Origin: an uncultured Acidobacteriota bacterium
Lineage (GTDB): Bacteria > Acidobacteriota > Terriglobia > Terriglobales > Acidobacteriaceae
DNA length: 5,259 nt
Direction: 5' to 3'
Assembly: GCA_903932385.1 (NCBI GenBank)
Contig: CAIZGA010000302.1
Location: 1-5,259 of the forward strand
Shown here: piece after piece, positions 1 to 3,740 of the stretch
Layout: each line of letters starts with the position of its first letter
Position numbering within the stretch: the stretch's first letter is position 1
Notes under the pieces: generated by a model
What the model was told of the DNA's origin: nothing
The model's input: the letters and a program-made list of their open reading frames with translations, nothing else
The model's database searches: none
Position numbers and translations under genes: made by a program

Positions 1-512
1 ACCTCCACGGACTTTCCGGCTACACGAGTTATTCCTTCCAGGTGGGCGCGGCGTGGTTTCCCGTCACCGGCGGATTATTTCTGGGGCAGGATGCCGCTGC
101 CGCATTGAGCCAGACCAGCGGACATTTTCCCGACTCGCAGGACCAGCGCAACTCGCTGCGCACGCGCTACCAGTATTCGGTGAGGCCGTGGTTGTGGATG
201 GCAGCGGGAGCGACGTACGGCTCCGGCCTGCCGTTTGCGTATCAGGGAACGGAAGCCGATGCGTTGTCGCAATACGGAGCGGCGGTGGTGGACCGGTTGA
301 ATTTTGATCGCGGGCGCGTGCTGCCGGAGCTGGCGGTGAATGCGAGTCTGGGCGCAGAGATGTACAAGAGCGGCGGCGTGACCATGCGGCTGCAGGCCGA
401 TGGCGACAATCTGAACAATCGGCTGAATGTGATTGATTTCGGCGGGCTGTTTTCCGGCAATGCGATTGGCCCGGGACGCAGCTTCGGCCTGCGGTTGACC
501 GGCAGCTTCTAG
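1..512 (+). CDS. TonB-dependent receptor, C-terminal part of the outer-membrane beta-barrel (5' end outside window)
   Basis: The reading frame is open from the window edge (first full codon at position 3) to a TAG at 510-512, giving about 169 residues. The protein shows alternating polar and hydrophobic stretches rich in aromatics and glycine, as in outer-membrane beta-strands. Examples are RTRYQYSVRPWLWMAAGATY and the segment around GVTMRLQADGDNLNNRLNV. It ends GRSFGLRLTGSF, with the terminal phenylalanine typical of BAM-assembled barrels, and LNNRLNVIDF resembles the last strands and loop of TonB-dependent receptors. The family imports siderophores, cobalamin or glycans using the TonB-ExbBD system; the substrate cannot be told because plug and N-terminus are missing. 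The ATG/GTG codons inside the frame (e.g. GTG at 42) are internal and not the true start. No convincing terminator follows; the only hairpin just downstream (521-541) is short and AT-rich. The barrel assignment is firm, the TonB-dependent subclass fairly sure. Confidence 0.82.
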   Translation, partial: LHGLSGYTSYSFQVGAAWFPVTGGLFLGQDAAAALSQTSGHFPDSQDQRNSLRTRYQYSVRPWLWMAAGATYGSGLPFAYQGTEADALSQYGAAVVDRLNFDRGRVLPELAVNASLGAEMYKSGGVTMRLQADGDNLNNRLNVIDFGGLFSGNAIGPGRSFGLRLTGSF

Positions 513-543
513 GCAAACTACAGAAAAATAAAGAGTTTCTGGC

Positions 544-586
544 AAGATGCGCTGCCGTGCGGTAGGGAAGTCTTCCACAGCATCTT
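544..586. repeat. Nested inverted repeats upstream of the zinc-ribbon gene
   Basis: AAGATGC at 544-550 is exactly inverted as GCATCTT at 580-586. Between them lies a second palindrome, GGAAG-T-CTTCC, at 566-576. The right outer arm sits where the -35 region would be for the -10-like box at 603-608, so it could be an operator or a folded element. No U-tract follows, so it is a poor terminator for the receptor gene. The symmetry is read directly from the sequence; any function is inference. Confidence 0.4.
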
Positions 587-602
587 CGCCTAATATTCGC
601 TG

Positions 603-608
603 TACAAT
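603..608 (+). promoter_or_regulatory. -10-like box TACAAT, possible leaderless promoter of the zinc-ribbon gene
   Basis: TACAAT matches the sigma70 -10 consensus at 5 of 6 positions and ends 7 nt before the ATG at 616. Transcription would therefore start at or next to the start codon. There is no AGGAGG-like sequence upstream of that ATG, which fits a leaderless message. A recognisable -35 box is lacking at 16-18 bp spacing. Confidence 0.4.
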
Positions 609-615
609 TCAGCCC

Positions 616-858
616 ATGGGAACGAACTTCGGCAACCTCGGCGCGCGGAGGCCAACTCACTACATTGTGCAGTGCAAGTTGTGCCAGCGCGAGGTTCCCT
701 CCGGCTGCCTGACATTTCCATTGGGCAACATTGTGGTGGAGTGTCCGTTGTGCGGCGAGAAGCGACGGTATCGTCCGGCAGAAGTCTTTCTGGGATTTCC
801 GCATCACTTTCTGAACCGGCAGCAGGTGGAAGGCACGCGGCGGCAGGACAAAGGTTGA
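616..858 (+). CDS. Small four-cysteine zinc-ribbon protein of unknown function
   Basis: This 80-residue protein has two CxxC knuckles, CKLC at residues 18-21 and CPLC at about 43-46. They are spaced as in a rubredoxin-like or zinc-ribbon fold that binds one metal ion through four cysteines. The C-terminal tail is basic and polar (RRQDKG). There is no signal peptide or membrane segment, so a cytoplasmic location is expected. The frame is open further upstream to an ATG at 547, giving 103 residues. I prefer 616 because the extra 23 residues are low in conserved character and cover the inverted repeats at 544-586, and because a -10-like box lies just ahead of 616. Neither candidate start has a Shine-Dalgarno. 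I do not recognise a named family; zinc ribbons of this size act in nucleic-acid or protein binding, but nothing here shows which. It could be a separate unit or the tail of the receptor transcript. Confidence 0.68.
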   Translation: MGTNFGNLGARRPTHYIVQCKLCQREVPSGCLTFPLGNIVVECPLCGEKRRYRPAEVFLGFPHHFLNRQQVEGTRRQDKG

Positions 859-887
859 GCCAAACACGACTGGGGTTGAGTCGCATT

Positions 888-917
888 GTGACAGCGGCGC
901 GGGTGGGCTGATACAAA
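888..917 (+). promoter_or_regulatory. Candidate sigma70 promoter with extended -10 for the RidA-fold gene
   Basis: GTGACA at 888-893 matches the -35 consensus at 5 of 6 positions. An 18-bp spacer leads to TACAAA at 912-917 (4 of 6). The TG at 909-910 followed by one base forms an extended -10 element. Transcription would begin near 924, leaving a leader of about 78 nt that ends in a strong ribosome binding site. No other gene could be served by it. Confidence 0.45.
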
Positions 918-985
918 GAACTGGCAGGTCGCTGCGGGTAACAAAAAGCTGTTGCAGCGCCGAAGCGAAAATCCACGGAAAAAAT

Positions 986-993
986 AGAAGGAG
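986..993 (+). promoter_or_regulatory. Strong Shine-Dalgarno AGAAGGAG that decides the RidA-fold start
   Basis: The purine tract contains AAGGAG. It ends only 2 nt before the ATG at 996 but 8 nt before the in-frame ATG at 1002. Normal spacing (about 5-9 nt) favours 1002 as the true start. Confidence 0.65.
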
Positions 994-1001
994 CGATGGG
1001 C

Positions 1002-1496
1002 ATGGAGAAGCAGTCACGGAGACAGTTGATGGGCAATGCGGCCAAAGCAGCAGTGGCGGCATGGGCAGCGGTGATGATGGCCGGCAAGGCGAAGGCGCAG
1101 ACGACGGCAGGGACGACGGCAGGAAAACGCGATGCCATCCGCGCGCGTGCGGGTGAGGCGCCACCGGCGATTCCGTATCCCTTTACCAGCGTGGTGGGGC
1201 TGGGCAATCTGCTGTTTGTTTCCGGCATCGGCTGCCAGATTGACGGCACCATTGAGGAGCAGACCAAGTGGGTGTTGGATGAGATTGAGAAGAACCTGAT
1301 TGCGTCGGGCTCGTCGCTGCAGAAGGTGGTGAAGGTGAATGTGTTTCTGGAAGACATCAAGATGTTCGACCGGATGAACGCGGTCTACAAGACGCGCAAC
1401 TGGGGACAGGTCTTTCCGGCGCGCAATACGACGCAGGCCGCCAATCTGCCGGGCAAGGACCAGGGGCTGGCGATTGACTGCATCGCCTACGTTTAG
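1002..1496 (+). CDS. Tat-exported RidA-family (YjgF/YER057c/UK114) protein
   Basis: The product has 164 residues from ATG 1002 (166 from the less likely ATG at 996). Residues 1-32 form a twin-arginine signal peptide: SRRQLM around R6-R7, an Ala-rich hydrophobic core, and a signal-peptidase-type AKA site before Q33. A low-complexity linker (TTAGTTAG) follows, then a RidA domain from about residue 55. Diagnostic motifs are GNLLFVSG (68-75), IEEQTKWVLDEIEKNL, a G/S-S-L-Q-K-VVKVNVFLEDI strand, and VFPARNTTQAANLP. R141 in PAR matches the carboxylate-binding arginine of archetypal RidA. By hand alignment of VEIE to LAID, the glutamate corresponding to E. coli E120 is replaced by A157. RidA proteins are trimers that hydrolyse reactive enamines/imines made by PLP enzymes, normally in the cytosol; this one should work in the periplasm, so its substrate is unclear. 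It has its own promoter and a terminator directly after the stop. Family and Tat signal are sure; enzymatic role is not. Confidence 0.92.
   Translation: MEKQSRRQLMGNAAKAAVAAWAAVMMAGKAKAQTTAGTTAGKRDAIRARAGEAPPAIPYPFTSVVGLGNLLFVSGIGCQIDGTIEEQTKWVLDEIEKNLIASGSSLQKVVKVNVFLEDIKMFDRMNAVYKTRNWGQVFPARNTTQAANLPGKDQGLAIDCIAYV
1101..1124 (+). repeat. 12-nt tandem duplication in the linker of the RidA-fold gene
   Basis: ACGACGGCAGGG is followed at once by ACGACGGCAGGA (11 of 12 identical). In frame it encodes the repeated tetrapeptide TTAG-TTAG between the signal peptide and the folded domain, so it probably only changes linker length. Confidence 0.6.
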
Positions 1497-1508
1497 AGAT
1501 CTGCGAAA

Positions 1509-1551
1509 AAAACTTCAGGCCGCGTTCCTTTGGATGCGGCCTGTTTGTTTT
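1509..1551. terminator. Bidirectional intrinsic terminator between convergent genes
   Basis: CAGGCCGC at 1516-1523 pairs perfectly with GCGGCCTG at 1536-1543. Weaker pairs can extend into the 12-nt loop. On the plus strand the stem is followed by TTTGTTTT (1544-1551). On the minus strand it is followed by AAG and a run of seven T (complement of the A-run about 1506-1512). It lies 19 nt after the RidA-fold stop and about 40 nt beyond the stop of the minus-strand protease gene, so it can end both transcripts. Confidence 0.85.
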
Positions 1552-1590
1552 AAACGGTGGCGATTCATTCAGCCATAGCGCCTGCGGCCA

Positions 1591-2466
1591 TCATTTAAAC
1601 CAGATCGACCAGATGACATCGATTGCCGTGTGGGTGATGGCCGAGGCGGCGACTCTGCGCTGCGAGCGCCAAGCCCGGCCGTAGTAGATGCCGGCGAGCG
1701 TGGCCAGCAGAACATATTTCCAATTGAAAACGGTGGCGCCTTTGTTGAAGTGGGCGAGGCCAAAGAGAATCGCCGTGACGGCGAGCGCCCAGTTGCGGCC
1801 GATGCGGCGTTCAAAGAGGTTCTGCACCCAGCCGCGGAAGTAGAGTTCTTCCGGCACAGCGATGGTGAAGAAGGTGAAGGCGGTGGCGATGGGAAGTTGA
1901 TGCAGCCAGTCTGCGGGCGCGTGGGGATGCAGGAATCCAAGCACCAGACCGAGCGCGATGGCGATGGGCGCGTAGACGGCGAATTCGCGCAGGCCGATGC
2001 CGAGGTCGCGCAGACGCACGCGCAAGTCGAAACCGACGCCGTCAAGACGACGCATCAGCAGGATGCTGTAGATGCCGGCGTTGACCAGCAGAATTTTATT
2101 CAGGAAGGCGAGTTGCACGGGCCACGCGCCGGTAAACCAGTGGAGATCGATGGCGAGGCCGAGAAAGGCGACGACGAGGTAGTCGCGCCAGTTGCCGCGC
2201 TGGGTGGTGTCTACGCGCGAGGCCTGCCAGAGCAGGATGGCGATGGCCTGCGGCATCAGTGCATAGAGCGCGAGCCATCCCCAGTTGAAAGTGTGGGCAT
2301 CGAGCGAGACCAGCAGGTACGGCAGGCAGAGCAGGGCAGGGGCGCAAAGCCGGAGCGCCAGAGGGAGGCGCTGGATGAAAGCTGTGGTGGCGTTGCCGAA
2401 GAAAGCTGCGGCCAGATAGGGGAGGAAAGCGATGGCCGCGGCCAACAGGATGGTCGTACTGAACAT
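1591..2466 (-). CDS. CPBP-family intramembrane glutamic endopeptidase (Abi/CAAX protease-like)
   Basis: The 291-residue protein is strongly hydrophobic throughout, with about eight candidate membrane segments (roughly 4-22, 38-57, 63-81, 95-112, 118-137, 163-180, 188-204, 226-240 and 250-264). The three family motifs are intact: EELYFRGW with E206, E207 and R211; FGLAH with F235 and H239; and HTAID with H279 and D283. These form the intramembrane catalytic site of the Rce1/CPBP family, which cleaves membrane-associated or prenylated substrates or acts in peptide processing and immunity. The bacterial substrate here is unknown. Length is within the usual range, and the C-terminus (SIWFK) follows the last motif as expected. 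The ATG at 2464-2466 is supported only by its position after the divergent promoter region; the Shine-Dalgarno is weak. No bacteriocin or peptide gene is visible nearby, so nothing suggests a self-immunity role. It is transcribed divergently from the ABC ATPase and converges on the RidA-fold gene. Confidence 0.92.
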   Translation of the reverse strand: MFSTTILLAAAIAFLPYLAAAFFGNATTAFIQRLPLALRLCAPALLCLPYLLVSLDAHTFNWGWLALYALMPQAIAILLWQASRVDTTQRGNWRDYLVVAFLGLAIDLHWFTGAWPVQLAFLNKILLVNAGIYSILLMRRLDGVGFDLRVRLRDLGIGLREFAVYAPIAIALGLVLGFLHPHAPADWLHQLPIATAFTFFTIAVPEELYFRGWVQNLFERRIGRNWALAVTAILFGLAHFNKGATVFNWKYVLLATLAGIYYGRAWRSQRRVAASAITHTAIDVIWSIWFK

Positions 2467-2472
2467 GCATTG

Positions 2473-2501
2473 CTTTTACCCGGTTCACGGTGGCAATGCA
2501 A
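2473..2501 (-). promoter_or_regulatory. Candidate promoter of the CPBP protease gene
   Basis: Read on the minus strand, TTGCAT (2501-2496) is followed after exactly 17 bp by TAAAAG (2478-2473). That is 3 of 6 and 4 of 6 matches to sigma70 boxes. The -10-like box ends 6 nt before the ATG, so the transcript would have almost no leader. Spacing is ideal but the boxes are weak, so this remains tentative. Confidence 0.3.
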
Positions 2502-2513
2502 CCGAAGATTGGA

Positions 2514-2519
2514 TAGTGT
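2514..2519 (+). promoter_or_regulatory. Weak -10-like box TAGTGT before the ABC ATPase start
   Basis: The box has the TANNNT form and ends 6 nt before the ATG at 2526. A poor -35 match (TGGCAA, 2491-2496) lies 17 bp upstream. No Shine-Dalgarno is visible before this ATG, so a leaderless transcript is possible. The -35 overlaps the -35 of the opposite-strand candidate, so the two promoters could interfere. Confidence 0.22.
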
Positions 2520-2525
2520 GTTGAT

Positions 2526-3350
2526 ATGGCGACGGAGCAGATTCCGGAAGAGTGTGTGAGCGACAGGCCTTTGCCGGCAGAGGGCGAGCCGTTTATCGCG
2601 TTTGAGAATGTGTCGAAGTCCTTTGGCACGCAGGTGGTGCTGGACAGCGTCAGCTTCAGCGTAAATACGGGCGAGACGCTGTGCATCCTGGGGCGCAGCG
2701 GTGTGGGCAAGTCGGTGAGTCTGCAGATATTGATGGGATTCCTGCAGGCGGACTCGGGCCGCGTGACGGTGGCGGGAAAAAATATCTGCGGCTACAGCGA
2801 GCAGCAACTGCTGGAAATCCGGCAGCAGGTGACGATGGTCTTCCAGAACGGTGCGCTGTTTGACTCGTTGCCGGTGGGCGAGAATGTGGCCTTCAGCATG
2901 CGCGAGCGCGGCGGCATGAGCGATGAGGAAATTGACGCAAAGGTAACGCAACTGCTGGAGATGGTGGGTCTGCCAGGCATGCAGGAATTAATGCCGAGTG
3001 ATCTTTCCACCGGCATGAAGCGTTCGGTGGCGATTGCCCGTGCGTTAGCAGCGAGGCCGCAGGCGGTGCTCTACGACGAGCCGACGACGATGGTGGACCC
3101 CATCATGGCGCACCTGCTGACCGACTTGATACAACGCCTGAAAAAGCAGGTACATCTCACTAGCATTGTGGTAACCCACGACATGCAGGTAGCAAAGCAA
3201 CTGGCTGACCGTGTGGTGTTTCTGCACAATGCGCGAGTGCATTTTCATGGGTCGGTCGCTGAAATGGAATCCAGCACGGACCCGGTGGTACGGCAGTTTC
3301 TGGACCTGGATGCCCTGATCTTGCCGGTGGTGGATGTAAATTCGCGGTAA
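2526..3350 (+). CDS. ABC transporter ATP-binding protein, MlaF/Ttg2A-like (lipid transport type)
   Basis: The 274-residue protein has one complete nucleotide-binding domain (about 23-260) after a polar N-terminal extension. Visible motifs are Walker A GRSGVGKS (56-63), Q-loop VFQNGALFDSL with Q107, signature LSTGM (160-164), Walker B VLYDE with catalytic E185, D-loop MVDP (189-192) and switch H218 in VTHDM. The Q-loop sequence QNGALFDSLPVGENVAF and the C-terminal DPVVRQFLD match the MlaF branch. These ATPases power MlaE permeases that move phospholipids between inner and outer membranes with an MlaD-type MCE protein. The signature is LSTGM instead of LSGGM/Q; all other motifs are intact, so activity is likely. 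No mlaE or mlaD gene adjoins it: the left neighbour is a divergent protease and the right one a sugar transferase after 390 bp. Partners must lie elsewhere or the role differs. ATP-binding is certain; the Mla assignment is by sequence resemblance only. Confidence 0.92.
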   Translation: MATEQIPEECVSDRPLPAEGEPFIAFENVSKSFGTQVVLDSVSFSVNTGETLCILGRSGVGKSVSLQILMGFLQADSGRVTVAGKNICGYSEQQLLEIRQQVTMVFQNGALFDSLPVGENVAFSMRERGGMSDEEIDAKVTQLLEMVGLPGMQELMPSDLSTGMKRSVAIARALAARPQAVLYDEPTTMVDPIMAHLLTDLIQRLKKQVHLTSIVVTHDMQVAKQLADRVVFLHNARVHFHGSVAEMESSTDPVVRQFLDLDALILPVVDVNSR

Positions 3351-3484
3351 ATCCTGAATTTTTGCGAAACCAAATGCACCAAACTGTGTTTAGATGGATA
3401 GGAGCAGAGAAGTGGACCATATAGAGTCCCTAACTGCTACGGACCAATGAGTGTTATTGGCGTTCGTGTCCGAGAATATATCTG

Positions 3485-3513
3485 TTGCTTCTCCCAACCC
3501 ATTGCAATATAAA
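3485..3513 (+). promoter_or_regulatory. Candidate promoter P1 of the sugar transferase gene
   Basis: TTGCTT (3485-3490, 3 of 6) and TATAAA (3508-3513, 5 of 6) are separated by 17 bp. Transcription would start near 3520, placing the palindrome at 3536-3554 at about +16 to +34, a usual repressor position. The leader would be about 220 nt. Confidence 0.32.
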
Positions 3514-3535
3514 GCCTTAGGTAGATTTCTCTAGG

Positions 3536-3554
3536 AACTTTCGTAACGAAAGTT
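3536..3554. promoter_or_regulatory. Perfect 19-bp palindrome, candidate operator
   Basis: AACTTTCGTAACGAAAGTT has two exactly inverted 9-bp arms around one central A. Such symmetry and length suit a dimeric helix-turn-helix regulator. It lies just downstream of candidate promoter P1 and upstream of P2. As RNA it could instead form a hairpin, but no U-tract follows, so it is not a terminator. I do not recognise the regulator. Confidence 0.5.
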
Positions 3555-3578
3555 GTATGGATATTTGAGCAAATCTGC

Positions 3579-3608
3579 TTGACGATGGAATCAGTTACGG
3601 AGTGCAAT
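3579..3608 (+). promoter_or_regulatory. Candidate promoter P2 of the sugar transferase gene
   Basis: TTGACG (3579-3584) matches the -35 consensus at 5 of 6 positions. An 18-bp spacer leads to TGCAAT (3603-3608, 4 of 6). Transcription would start near 3615 with a leader of about 125 nt. The palindrome at 3536-3554 would then sit about 60-80 bp upstream of the start, an activator-like position. Confidence 0.33.
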
Positions 3609-3726
3609 AGCCGGAGTTGGTATAGGTCCCATTTCCGGTGATTGAAGACACGGGATTCAGATTCATTGGATGATTCGACGAACGTCTCTGAGCTGGGAAT
3701 CGCTGAAAACAAGGGACAATTCAAGT

Positions 3727-3731
3727 GAGGA
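3727..3731 (+). promoter_or_regulatory. Shine-Dalgarno GAGGA supporting the sugar transferase start
   Basis: GAGGA lies 9 nt before the ATG at 3741. An in-frame TGA at 3726-3728 excludes any start further upstream, so the start must be 3741 or later. Confidence 0.6.
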
Positions 3732-3740
3732 TGTTGTTGT

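Larger units (their letters stand above)
3351..3740. other. 390-bp AT-richer non-coding region before the exopolysaccharide gene
   Basis: I see no supported gene here. Plus-strand frames are broken by stops, and the longest minus-strand frame crossing it starts inside the sugar transferase gene and looks like a shadow. GC is about 44% by hand count of 3361-3720, against roughly 58-60% in the flanking genes. It holds two candidate promoters, a 19-bp palindrome and the ribosome binding site of the next gene, listed separately. No clear terminator for the ABC ATPase was found. It may be a regulatory leader or remains of a lost gene. Confidence 0.6.

Noticed and set aside
521..541. Possible terminator after the receptor gene (CAGAAA paired with TTTCTG)
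   Set aside because: The stem is only 6 bp, AT-rich, with a 9-nt loop and no following U-tract.
64..1164. Long minus-strand open frame (366 codons) across the receptor, zinc-ribbon and RidA-fold genes
   Set aside because: It is Pro/Ser/Arg-rich without domain signals and spans three well-supported genes and their intergenic regions, so it is an antisense shadow.
590..1360. Minus-strand open frame of 256 codons over the zinc-ribbon and RidA-fold genes
   Set aside because: It has no domain or ribosome binding site and lies opposite genes with clear motifs.
1591..2466. CPBP protease as part of a bacteriocin-immunity or phage-defence system
   Set aside because: No bacteriocin precursor, toxin, nuclease or other defence gene is near it; the neighbours are ordinary envelope or metabolic genes.
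1630..2559. Long open frame on the plus strand (309 codons) opposite the CPBP protease gene
   Set aside because: The translation is low-complexity, rich in Gly, Glu, Asp and Arg, with no recognisable domain. It mirrors a GC-rich coding gene whose three catalytic motifs are intact on the other strand.
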